64,000 nucleotides of DNA, from the NCBI RefSeq assembly GCF_900114245.1, contig NZ_FOSK01000005.1, positions 332,993 to 396,992 on the forward strand. The letters are read 5' to 3'. Made by a program: the position numbers and the translations under genes. A model generated the notes under the pieces. That model did not search any database and was not told the origin of the DNA. It was given only the letters and a program-made list of their open reading frames with translations. This document shows positions 18,967-26,774 of this stretch, one piece after another (position 1 is the stretch's first letter; each line of letters starts with the position of its first letter). Source of the DNA: Pseudovibrio ascidiaceicola. Its GTDB lineage: Bacteria; Pseudomonadota; Alphaproteobacteria; Rhizobiales; Stappiaceae.

Positions 18967-20001
18967 GTGAAAAAACCAACCATCCTCGATGTAGCAGATT
19001 CCGCAGGCGTCGCTGTCGGCACAGTCTCGCGTTATCTGAACGATCAACGCATCAGGAAGGACAACCGGACCCGGATCGAGCAAGCGATTGCTGATCTGGG
19101 ATACCGGGCCAATACACTTGCCCGCGCCATGAAAACAGAGCGCACGAACACAGTTGGGTATCTGGTTCCCAAGTTTGACGAGTTCAACTCGGGGATTTTG
19201 ACTCAGCTGGTGCGTTCTCTGCGTGCCCGTGGGTATTCCATTGTAACCTTTCACCATTCCGATGAAGCGGATGCCATCAACGAGGCGCTGGAATCAGCCT
19301 CCTCGCGGCGCATCGATGCCATCATCTTGTCTGGCACTCACGAAGTGACGGAGAAGGTGCAGGAGCTGTTGAGCGGAGAACAACCGGTCATCATCTTCAA
19401 CAACGATGTGCCGGGCGTGGAAACGGATAAGGTGCTGGTGAATGATGAGGCAGCTGCGCAAGACGCTGTGAGTCGCATGATTGACTTTGGCCACACCCGC
19501 ATTGGTGTGGTGACAGGGGACCTGAATGGAAGCACAGGGCAAAACCGGTTGCAGGGCTACAGAAAAGCCCATGAGCAAGCTGGCCTGAGTGTTGATGAGG
19601 AGTTGGTTTACGTTGGCAATTGGGGCCAGCTGGATGGATACACCGCCATGGATAGGTTCCTTGGCATGGAAAATCCGCCAAGCGCTGTGTTCTTTTCCAA
19701 TTACCTGATGACCATTGGTGGTCTGGACTGTTTGTCCAGCAACGGCAAACAAGTTGGCAAAGACATTGATCTTGTCACCTTTGATGACCCGGACATGTTT
19801 CGTCTGATCCCACCGGGCATCACCGCCATTGAACAGCCGATTGAGCAGATTGCCCGTCATCTGACGGAGATCGTGCTGAGCCGGCTGGATGGAACGGCGC
19901 CTGACCACCCCCGCAATATTCGCGTCAATTGTGCGCTCAAGCTGCGTGGCTCCTTAGGAGTTGCTCGGAAAGCCTCCGGAAAAACCCATGAAGATAGTTA
20001 G
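18967..20001 (+). CDS. LacI-family transcriptional regulator
   Basis: A 344-residue repressor with a LacI-type helix-turn-helix at the N-terminus (TILDVADSAGVAVGTVSRYL) and hinge, followed by a periplasmic-binding-protein-like sugar sensor domain (about 60-335). The start is GTG with GGGCAG upstream. It sits inside the operon, 11 bases after the hydrolase gene, so it probably represses its own operon until the sugar or a derivative binds. The TTGACAACGTTTCA stretch just before 13816 is a weak candidate operator. Its 3' end overlaps the phosphodiesterase gene by 14 bases. Confidence 0.95.
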   Translation: MKKPTILDVADSAGVAVGTVSRYLNDQRIRKDNRTRIEQAIADLGYRANTLARAMKTERTNTVGYLVPKFDEFNSGILTQLVRSLRARGYSIVTFHHSDEADAINEALESASSRRIDAIILSGTHEVTEKVQELLSGEQPVIIFNNDVPGVETDKVLVNDEAAAQDAVSRMIDFGHTRIGVVTGDLNGSTGQNRLQGYRKAHEQAGLSVDEELVYVGNWGQLDGYTAMDRFLGMENPPSAVFFSNYLMTIGGLDCLSSNGKQVGKDIDLVTFDDPDMFRLIPPGITAIEQPIEQIARHLTEIVLSRLDGTAPDHPRNIRVNCALKLRGSLGVARKASGKTHEDS

Positions 20002-20857
20002 CTACAACATTCAATACGGAACCGGCATCGACGGCAAAGTCGATCTGGAAAGAATTGCAGGAGAACTTGAAGGGGCCGACATCATCGGCTTGCAGGAAGT
20101 TGACCGCTTCTGGAAACGAAATGGCAATGTAGATCAAGCCGCAGAACTGGCCGATCTGCTTGGTGGATATCGCTGGGTCTATGGCCCGGGTCTTGATATG
20201 GACGCCTCGTTTCACGATGAAAACGGCAAGCTGGTCAACCGCCGCCGTCAGCACGGGGAAATGATCCTTTCCAAATACCCGATCATTTCCACCCGCACTT
20301 ATCCGTTGCCCAAGATGGGTTCCATCACCCGTCATGCCATTCAGGCTGCTTTGCTGGAAGCTGTCATTGACGCGCCGGGAGGCCCGCTTCGTGTCTACAA
20401 CACCCACCTGTTTTACTGGTCGCCAGACTTTGCGCTGGTGCAGGCACGGTTTGTGAGAGATCGCATCAAGACAGCCCCATCCGAGGGTGGTGCATGGTGC
20501 GGAGGACCGGGTATTGATGCCCACTGGCTCAACGATGAACCGCAGCCAACCATGCCAACAGACTGCATTTTGTTGGGGGACATGAACAATGGACCGGGCA
20601 CGCCAGTCTATGAGGTGTTCACTGGCCCGCCATCAGAAGAAGGTGGCCGCGTGCAGACGTTGGATGGATTTGTGGACCCGTGGGTGTGGCTGGGCAATGA
20701 GGAGACAAGCGGGAAGACCGCTCACTTTGATACCCGCCGCATCGACCACCTGTTTGTGAGCGCCTCACTGCGGCACCGCATTGCAGGCATGCGGGTTGAT
20801 GAAGACGCGAAGGGCTCTGACCATTTGCCGGTCTGGCTGGAACTGAAGGACGCCTGA
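19988..20857 (+). CDS. Endonuclease/exonuclease/phosphatase (EEP) family hydrolase
   Basis: A 289-residue metal-dependent phosphoesterase of the EEP superfamily, which includes DNase I, exonuclease III, sphingomyelinase and inositol phosphatases. Core residues are visible: Asn in YNIQYG, Glu in LQEVDRF, Asp-Asn in LLGDMNNGP, and the C-terminal SDHLPV with catalytic His. No signal peptide, so cytosolic. ATG at 19988 was preferred to an upstream frame because the family begins at MKIVSYNIQYG; it overlaps the regulator gene by 14 bases. Its place between a sugar regulator and the transporter ATPase suggests a small phosphodiester or sugar-phosphate substrate rather than nucleic acid; that is inference. 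Confidence 0.88.
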   Translation: MKIVSYNIQYGTGIDGKVDLERIAGELEGADIIGLQEVDRFWKRNGNVDQAAELADLLGGYRWVYGPGLDMDASFHDENGKLVNRRRQHGEMILSKYPIISTRTYPLPKMGSITRHAIQAALLEAVIDAPGGPLRVYNTHLFYWSPDFALVQARFVRDRIKTAPSEGGAWCGGPGIDAHWLNDEPQPTMPTDCILLGDMNNGPGTPVYEVFTGPPSEEGGRVQTLDGFVDPWVWLGNEETSGKTAHFDTRRIDHLFVSASLRHRIAGMRVDEDAKGSDHLPVWLELKDA

Positions 20858-20869
20858 GGGGGGGAAAGC

Positions 20870-21973
20870 ATGGCACAAGTTACTCTGAAAAATCTCGAAA
20901 AGTCTTATGGTCCAACCAAGGTCATTCATGGCATTGACCTGGAGATCAAAGACAAGGAATTTGTTGTTTTCGTCGGCCCATCCGGCTGCGGAAAATCCAC
21001 CACATTGCGTATGATTGCTGGCCTTGAAACGATTTCTGGTGGGGAGCTGCTCATCGGTGATCGTGTGGTCAATGATATGCCACCACGCCAGCGCAACATC
21101 TCTATGGTGTTTCAGGACTACGCGCTCTACCCGCATATGACAGTGGCGAAGAACCTCGGGTTCTCGCTCAAAATTGCAGGTGTTTCTCAAAGTGAGATTG
21201 AGACGCGTGTGGCGGATGCCGCGGCTATTCTGGGGTTGGAGCCCTATCTGAAGCGCAAGCCGGGGCAGCTTTCCGGCGGTCAGCGCCAGCGTGTTGCCAT
21301 GGGCCGTGCTATAGTGCGCCACCCGGATGTGTACCTGTTTGACGAGCCGCTCTCTAACCTGGACGCCAAGCTACGCACCCAGATGCGCATTGAGATCAAA
21401 AAGCTGCATCAGCGCGTGGGCAACACCATCATTTATGTGACCCACGATCAGGTGGAAGCCATGACATTGGCAGACCGGATCGTGATCATGCGTGATGGCA
21501 TCATTGAGCAGGTGGGCAGCCCGCGTGAGGTTTTTGAAAAGCCCAACAATACGTTCGTGGCAACCTTCATTGGGTCTCCACCCATGAACCTGATTGATGC
21601 GCATGTCGCCAGCAGCAATGGCGACCCTGTGTTGAAATTGGGGGACGGCAGTGAGCTGCGCGCACCGGGCCGACTGCGTAACACACTGGAAGCGGGCAAA
21701 GCGGTGAAGCTAGGCGTGCGGCCAGAAGACATTTCGCCAGAAGGCAATGCGTTGCCAACAGCGGGCGAAATCGCGCAATTGCAGCTGCCTGTATTGCTCT
21801 CTGAAGATCTGGGTTCAGAGGCAACTTTGTTTACGGAGCTGGCAGGCTCTCCGGTTCAGTCCATCATGTATAATCCGCGCACAGTGCATGCTGGGGAAAC
21901 GCTGAGCTTCAACATGGCGCTTGATAAATGCCATGTGTTTGATGGCGAAAGCCTGCGCAATCTGGCAGCTTAA
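20870..21973 (+). CDS. ABC sugar transporter ATPase (UgpC/MsmK/MalK type)
   Basis: A 367-residue ATPase with Walker A GPSGCGKST, Q-loop, signature LSGGQRQRV, Walker B VYLFDEPLSNLD and switch His in VTHDQ. The C-terminal MalK-like regulatory OB domain (about 240-367) is present. It energises the two permeases upstream. It has a strong GGGGGG-type ribosome binding site 5-10 bases before the ATG. It is the last gene of the operon, followed about 80 bases later by a terminator. Confidence 0.96.
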   Translation: MAQVTLKNLEKSYGPTKVIHGIDLEIKDKEFVVFVGPSGCGKSTTLRMIAGLETISGGELLIGDRVVNDMPPRQRNISMVFQDYALYPHMTVAKNLGFSLKIAGVSQSEIETRVADAAAILGLEPYLKRKPGQLSGGQRQRVAMGRAIVRHPDVYLFDEPLSNLDAKLRTQMRIEIKKLHQRVGNTIIYVTHDQVEAMTLADRIVIMRDGIIEQVGSPREVFEKPNNTFVATFIGSPPMNLIDAHVASSNGDPVLKLGDGSELRAPGRLRNTLEAGKAVKLGVRPEDISPEGNALPTAGEIAQLQLPVLLSEDLGSEATLFTELAGSPVQSIMYNPRTVHAGETLSFNMALDKCHVFDGESLRNLAA

Positions 21974-22054
21974 GCACTTTTGGGGTGTTTTGCCGAAGAC
22001 CTGATACCTCTTTGGCAGAACGCAATTTAAGCGGTTAGATTGACGTAAACAAAG

Positions 22055-22086
22055 AAAAGCCCTGAGCGGATGTGCTCAGGGCTTTT
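22055..22086. terminator. Bidirectional rho-independent terminator
   Basis: A perfect 13-base stem, AAAAGCCCTGAGC with GCTCAGGGCTTTT, around a 6-base loop. The A-run and T-run at the two ends let it end both the sugar operon (plus) and the dehydrogenase gene (minus). Confidence 0.92.
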
Positions 22087-22112
22087 GCTTCTTTAGCCTG
22101 TGGGAGGCTGGC

Positions 22113-23630
22113 TTACGCCATTTCTTCCATTTCAAACCCCGGAACCAGTTCCAGCGGCATATCCTGATAGCAGACCGGGCGCAGGAAGCGGCGGATGGCC
22201 ATGGTGCCAACTGAGGTTGCGCCGAAGTTGGTGGAGGCCGGGTAAGGGCCACCGTGAACCATGGCATCACACACCTCCACACCGGTCGGGAAGCCGTTTG
22301 CCAGCACACGGCCTGCCTTGCGCTCCAGCAATGGCATCAGCTTGCGGGCCTCTGCATGGTCTGCAGCATCAATGTGGATTGTGCAGGTCAGCTGGCCTTC
22401 AATGGTGCGCGCCACATCCTGCATCTGCTCGATGTTCTTCAGCTTGACGATGATGCCAAGTGGGCCGAACACCTCTTCCTGCAGCTCTTTGTTCGCAAGC
22501 CAGTTTTCAGCGTCCGTCACGAACATATATGGCTTGGCACCACGGGTTGCGCAGGCCGTGCCAACCAACTCCTCAACACCTGCTTCACCAGCGATTTTCT
22601 CAGCGCCAGAGCGGTAAGCCGCTGCAATGCCGTCAGTCAACATTGGCTGCTCACCAGCAGCGCCCAGTGCTTCTTGAGCCTTGGCGATAAAGGCATCCGC
22701 CTCAGCGCCTTCCACCAGCAGAACCACGCCCGGATTGGTGCAGAACTGGCCTGCACCCATGCACAGGGAACCTGCCCAACCCGCCGCAATGGCCTCACCA
22801 CGATTGGTGAGTGCGTTCGGGAAGATGAAGTTTGGATTGATGGAGCCCAGCTCGCCGAAGAACGGGATCGGCTCAGGGCGGGAGGCGCACAGATCAAACA
22901 GTGCACGGCCACCACCAAGGGAACCGGTGAAGCCAACGGCTTTGATGAGTGGATGCTGAACCAGCGCGGTGCCAACCTCACGACAGCCGCCTTGTACCAG
23001 TGAGAACACGCCCGGATGCATGCCGCAGGATTTGATCGCCGCATCAATGGCTTGTGCCACGATTTCAGCAGTGCCTGGATGAGCCTCATGGCCCTTCACA
23101 ACCACCGGACAGCCAGCCGCAAGCGCGGAGGCGGTGTCGCCGCCTGCGGTGGAGAAGGCGAGCGGGAAGTTGGAGGCACCGAACACGGCAATTGGACCAA
23201 CCGGACGCTGGCTCAAACGCAGGTCAGACCGCGGCAGAGGAGTACGGTCTGGCAGTGCCTCATCGTGGGTGAGATCCAGATACTCGCCTTTCTCAATATG
23301 GTCGGCAAACAGACGTAGCTGGCCAACGGTGCGGCCACGTTCGCCGTTGAGGCGCATTTCTGGCAGTCCGGTTTCTGCGCAGCCGACTTCGGTAATTTCT
23401 GCGCCGCGCGCGTCAATCTCGTCCGCGATCGCCCGCAGGAACCTGGCGCGTTCTGCGCGGGTGGTCCAGCCGAAGGTCATGAAGGCGTCTTCAGCAGCCT
23501 GAACAGCGCGGTCGATCAGATCGGAAGTTCCGCATGAAAAGCTCTTGGCAGGGCCTGAGAACGGGGATGACTCGAATTTCTGGGCGTTATCGACCCATTC
23601 TCCGGCGATGAGATGGCAACCTGTTAGCAT
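22113..23630 (-). CDS. NADP-type aldehyde dehydrogenase, alpha-ketoglutarate-semialdehyde dehydrogenase type
   Basis: A 505-residue aldehyde dehydrogenase. Catalytic Cys lies in MGAGQFCTNPG and the general-base Glu in FFGELGSINPNF. The opening GCHLIAGEWV and the segment SQRPVGPIAVFGASNFPLAFSTAGGDTASALAAGCPV are typical of the long ketoglutarate-semialdehyde dehydrogenase branch, which converts 2,5-dioxopentanoate to 2-oxoglutarate in hydroxyproline, pentose or aldarate breakdown. GAGGAAACG precedes the ATG. It stands alone between two terminator or operator sites, so the pathway it serves is not evident. A 14-base palindrome lies about 75 bases upstream. Confidence 0.9.
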   Translation of the reverse strand: MLTGCHLIAGEWVDNAQKFESSPFSGPAKSFSCGTSDLIDRAVQAAEDAFMTFGWTTRAERARFLRAIADEIDARGAEITEVGCAETGLPEMRLNGERGRTVGQLRLFADHIEKGEYLDLTHDEALPDRTPLPRSDLRLSQRPVGPIAVFGASNFPLAFSTAGGDTASALAAGCPVVVKGHEAHPGTAEIVAQAIDAAIKSCGMHPGVFSLVQGGCREVGTALVQHPLIKAVGFTGSLGGGRALFDLCASRPEPIPFFGELGSINPNFIFPNALTNRGEAIAAGWAGSLCMGAGQFCTNPGVVLLVEGAEADAFIAKAQEALGAAGEQPMLTDGIAAAYRSGAEKIAGEAGVEELVGTACATRGAKPYMFVTDAENWLANKELQEEVFGPLGIIVKLKNIEQMQDVARTIEGQLTCTIHIDAADHAEARKLMPLLERKAGRVLANGFPTGVEVCDAMVHGGPYPASTNFGATSVGTMAIRRFLRPVCYQDMPLELVPGFEMEEMA

Positions 23631-23702
23631 CGTTTCCTCGGCACATGAAGTTATCTGGCAGGCGCTGCAGTCTTGTTGTGCAGCCCTCAGCTTAAATTTG
23701 AC

Positions 23703-23716
23703 AGTGATATATCACT
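23703..23716. promoter_or_regulatory. 14-base perfect palindrome upstream of the aldehyde dehydrogenase
   Basis: AGTGATATATCACT is perfectly symmetric. It is 73 bases before the dehydrogenase start and just after the end of the methyltransferase gene. Size and symmetry fit an operator of a GntR- or similar dimeric regulator; no such regulator gene is adjacent. Confidence 0.45.
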
Positions 23717-23766
23717 ATCTTCTATCCGGTTCAAGCCGATAACTTCATATTGTGCAAAGGTCTGTT

Positions 23767-24267
23767 CTACCGCAACTCCGTAAGGGCCTCATCTTCCACA
23801 CGAATTCGCAGGGCAAGGAGCGCACCGTTGAAGCCGGAGAACAGGAAGGCGATCGGGAACAAGCCGAGGACCATAGGGGCGGTAAAGATCTCCAGTGCCA
23901 CCAGCAAGTAATTGGGATGGCGCACAAACGCAAACGGTCCCTTGGTCACCAATGGGGTTTTGGCCACAATAATGCGAGTGGTCCAGCGGCGGCCCATGCT
24001 CAGCAGGATCCAGAGGCGGAACACCTGTAGGACCGCAAAGACCAGCAACCACGGCATGGAGACCGGTTTGTCGTAGCCCAGCACAACGAGTGCGATGATC
24101 CACGCCACATGCACGCTGACGATCAGTGGATAATGTGAGGCGCCAACCTCATAGGCCCCATCAGCCAGCAAACGCTTTGTGTTGCTGCGGGCAATGACAA
24201 GCTCGGACAGACGCTGAATAACGATGAACGCCAGAAAGACGACGGCAGGAAGGGAAGCGTCAGGCAT
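23767..24267 (-). CDS. Isoprenylcysteine carboxyl methyltransferase (ICMT)-family membrane methyltransferase
   Basis: A 166-residue membrane protein with about four to five hydrophobic segments. The conserved C-terminal ICMT region is clear (GPFAFVRHPNYLLVALEIFTAPMV; RHPNY, and Glu in RVEDEAL). It overlaps the type III PKS gene by eight bases, so the two are coupled. In the known two-gene sets (srsA-srsB, bpsA-bpsB) the methyltransferase methylates the phenolic or pyrone oxygen of an alkylresorcinol or alkylpyrone. The same role is likely here. Confidence 0.87.
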   Translation of the reverse strand: MPDASLPAVVFLAFIVIQRLSELVIARSNTKRLLADGAYEVGASHYPLIVSVHVAWIIALVVLGYDKPVSMPWLLVFAVLQVFRLWILLSMGRRWTTRIIVAKTPLVTKGPFAFVRHPNYLLVALEIFTAPMVLGLFPIAFLFSGFNGALLALRIRVEDEALTELR

Positions 24268-25381
24268 TGATTACCCCCTCTGGTCTCTGAATGCCGGTGG
24301 TCTCCCAGCGCTCTCTTGCTTCATTGGCAACAACGGTCACGGGTTGGAAAGAGGCGGTGAAACCGGGGCCGAGTGCGCACAGGACCATGTTGCCTTGCGG
24401 GGAGCGCTCGAGAACCTGCTCCAGCACAAACAAGGCGGTTGGGGCGGACATGTTACCGTACTCCTGCAGAATTTCACGTTCCACATCCAGCGTATTGGCT
24501 GGCAGGTCCAACGCGCCCTCCAGCGCCTGAACCACTTTCGCGCCGCCCGGATGGCAGACAAAACGATCAACGCAATCCATGTCCATGGTGAGTGCAGTCA
24601 GGCCGCGTTCGGTGACATCACGGAAATGTTCGGTTGCGAAATCCGGAATCGAACGGTCAAACACCACGCCCAGGCCATGCTCTTCAACGTTCCAACCCAT
24701 GATGTTGAGTGTGTCCGGCCACATCTCCTGATGGCCCGTACCCAGCTCGAACAGGGGCTTTGATCCCTCAGGCCTGCTGGTGGAAAGACAAGCTGCTGCT
24801 GCGCCGTCGCCAAACAGAACAGTGGCGATGATATCGGCTTTGGTGAGGCGGTCACTGCGAAAGGAAAGGGTGCAGCCTTCCAGCGCGACCACGAGCACGT
24901 TGCTGCCCGGTTTGGCCTGCGCCAGTTGTTGCGCGATGGAAAGACCAGAGACACCACCTGCACACCCAAGGCCGAACACCGGTACGCGCAGAATGTCTGT
25001 GCGAAAGCCCATCTGCTTCCAAGCTTGCGCTTCCAGCGTTGGTGTCGCAATGCCGGTGGAGGATACCGTCACCACACAGTCGATCTCATCTGCGCGCAAA
25101 CCTGCTTTAATCAGTGCTTTGCGAGCGGCGGTAACAAACAGATCCGTTGCGCCGCGCAGATACGTCTCATTTCGGGTTTTCCAATCTTGTGGTTCCAAAA
25201 ACCACTCCAACGGGGCGAAAGAGTAACGTCTCTTCACGCCAGCGGACAGGAAAGTGCCAGCCATGCGCTCAAACTGCGCGAACTTTGGCCCAAGAATCCG
25301 CCGGGCGTAATCCAGTACCAGTGTTTGGGGTAATTCGTAGGGCGGCACCGCTGTCGCAAGGCCGGTCAGGTAAACGGGCAT
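24260..25381 (-). CDS. Type III polyketide synthase (chalcone/stilbene synthase family)
   Basis: A 373-residue homodimeric ketosynthase. The catalytic triad is intact: Cys140 in LGCAGGVSG, His277 in CHPGGAK, Asn310 in YGNMSAPT. Bacterial enzymes of this kind extend a fatty acyl starter with malonyl-CoA to alkylpyrones or alkylresorcinols. ATG at 25381 was chosen because GGAGAG lies five bases upstream; a TTG at 25447 would add 22 residues unlike the family N-terminus (normal start is MPVYLTGLATAVPP). The methyltransferase gene follows with an eight-base overlap. The starter unit cannot be read from the sequence. Confidence 0.95.
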   Translation of the reverse strand: MPVYLTGLATAVPPYELPQTLVLDYARRILGPKFAQFERMAGTFLSAGVKRRYSFAPLEWFLEPQDWKTRNETYLRGATDLFVTAARKALIKAGLRADEIDCVVTVSSTGIATPTLEAQAWKQMGFRTDILRVPVFGLGCAGGVSGLSIAQQLAQAKPGSNVLVVALEGCTLSFRSDRLTKADIIATVLFGDGAAAACLSTSRPEGSKPLFELGTGHQEMWPDTLNIMGWNVEEHGLGVVFDRSIPDFATEHFRDVTERGLTALTMDMDCVDRFVCHPGGAKVVQALEGALDLPANTLDVEREILQEYGNMSAPTALFVLEQVLERSPQGNMVLCALGPGFTASFQPVTVVANEARERWETTGIQRPEGVINA

Positions 25382-25511
25382 CGGCTCTCCAACCCTGCTT
25401 TCTTTGTTGCCAGATAATGCATCATCAACTTTATAGGCCTTGACCAAGCCGCTGAAAATCCGGCGTTTTTTGGGGTTGTTTTGGTGGGGTGAGATTGAGT
25501 GCTACGGAAAG

Positions 25512-26027
25512 TCAAGGTGAGACGGGCTGGGCCTCCCGTTCATTTGCGGTTTTCATGCGGTAGATGGTGAAAACAAGTAGAGTGGCGTTGGTGATATCGT
25601 TCAGCGATCCACCCCAGGATCCGACAATGAGGGCGTTCACCATCCATGTGAGAGCACAGGCAAGCATGGCGATGCGCATCTGGATGCCACTCAGGCAAAA
25701 CAGAGCAAAGCCGCTCATGAGCGAGGCAGACCAGGGCAGGAGGTCGATGAGCCCTTCATACACCATTACACTCATACCAGTTTGGATGACGGCAAAGAGA
25801 GCGAACCATGTATAGCCCTTAAAGCGCAGGGATACGAAGGACCGCACCCCATTGATGCCAAGGTTGGTGCCCGCCACATACGCGCCCATGAGCACATAAT
25901 GGATGCAAAACAGGGAGCAGCTGACAAAAAGCAGGCTGCGAAACAGCTGATCGCGCTTGGTGGAAAAGCCAACCATGTTGACGGCATAGGCCGCCAGCCC
26001 AAAACCCTGTATGACGAGTGGATCCAT
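25512..26027 (-). CDS. YgjV-family inner-membrane protein
   Basis: A 171-residue membrane protein with about five to six hydrophobic helices, resembling the YgjV family (uncharacterised inner-membrane proteins; GFSTKRDQLFRSLL and SCSLFCIHYVLMGA are typical). Function unknown. It is on the same strand as the type III PKS, 130 bases after the GNAT gene, and could share a transcript. Nothing in the sequence links it to polyketide export. Confidence 0.8.
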   Translation of the reverse strand: MDPLVIQGFGLAAYAVNMVGFSTKRDQLFRSLLFVSCSLFCIHYVLMGAYVAGTNLGINGVRSFVSLRFKGYTWFALFAVIQTGMSVMVYEGLIDLLPWSASLMSGFALFCLSGIQMRIAMLACALTWMVNALIVGSWGGSLNDITNATLLVFTIYRMKTANEREAQPVSP

Positions 26028-26131
26028 CTTCCATTTTCTTTCTTATTGGAAGAGGAGTGTAAGCGTGATTGGCGCTTAGATCGTCTGTAATTGCGCGGGT
26101 CAGAGATACTACGGGCTGGATAAGTCCAGTC

Positions 26132-26662
26132 TCAGAGTGTCAGAGCAAAGCGGTGCAACGTCAATGGGTTGTCGTTAAGTTGCACGGTCTTCGTGCCTGT
26201 TTTATCCCAGCGGAAGCCACAGGCCAATAGCACGTTGGATGAGGCAGGGTTGTTGTCTGCTGCGAAGGCCTCCAGATGCTTCATTGCGCCATCAGCCCGC
26301 ATTTGCTCCGCAACGGCAAGAACGGCTGCTTTGGCGTAGCCTTTGCCCAGATGATTTTCGCCAACTCTGTAGCCCAGCTCAACAGTGTCCAGAGGCTCTT
26401 TGTCCAACTTACGCAGGTTGATGCGGCCCACCAGCTCGCCTGTACCAGAGCGGACCAGATAAAACCGGTCAGGATCAGCCATCAGGTCTTTGATGACTTG
26501 TCGCAGTGACATTTCCTCAAAATGTTCAGGCCCGCGGGCGGGCACCCACTTTTCAAAGAAAGTGCTGTTGCTGCTCTCAAACTCAAGGACTTCGAGTGCG
26601 TCAGCCTCGCAGATTTCGTGAAGGGAAACGGGCGGTATGGCAAGTTGTGTGGGCGTATTCAT
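26132..26662 (-). CDS. GNAT-family N-acetyltransferase (RimJ/RimL type)
   Basis: A 176-residue acetyltransferase of the RimJ/RimL subgroup. The acetyl-CoA site is seen as GYRVGENHLGKGYAKAAV (the Q/RxxGxG/A-like pyrophosphate loop), followed by NPASSNVLLACGFRWD, the conserved final strand and helix. These enzymes acetylate amino groups of proteins or small molecules; the substrate here is unknown. It is a monocistronic-looking gene between YgjV and the NCS1 permease. Confidence 0.88.
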   Translation of the reverse strand: MNTPTQLAIPPVSLHEICEADALEVLEFESSNSTFFEKWVPARGPEHFEEMSLRQVIKDLMADPDRFYLVRSGTGELVGRINLRKLDKEPLDTVELGYRVGENHLGKGYAKAAVLAVAEQMRADGAMKHLEAFAADNNPASSNVLLACGFRWDKTGTKTVQLNDNPLTLHRFALTL

Positions 26663-26721
26663 AAAACATGCACTTTTGAAAATGACCCCTGAACATTAAC
26701 GGGTAATCCCAAAAGAGAAAA

Positions 26722-26747
26722 CCCCTCACGCGGGCAGGCGCAAGGGG
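26722..26747 (-). terminator. Rho-independent terminator of the NCS1 permease gene
   Basis: Read on the minus strand, CCCCTTGCGC pairs imperfectly with GCGTGAGGGG around a short loop and is followed by TTTTCTCTTTT. It begins about 27 bases after the permease stop. Confidence 0.7.
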
Positions 26748-26774
26748 CTCTCATTTCTAACACTTCAGCAAGAC

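Noticed and set aside
18967..20001. LacI protein as binder of the inverted repeat at 13642
   Set aside because: The repeat has a wide spacer and no central CG, unlike LacI-family operators.
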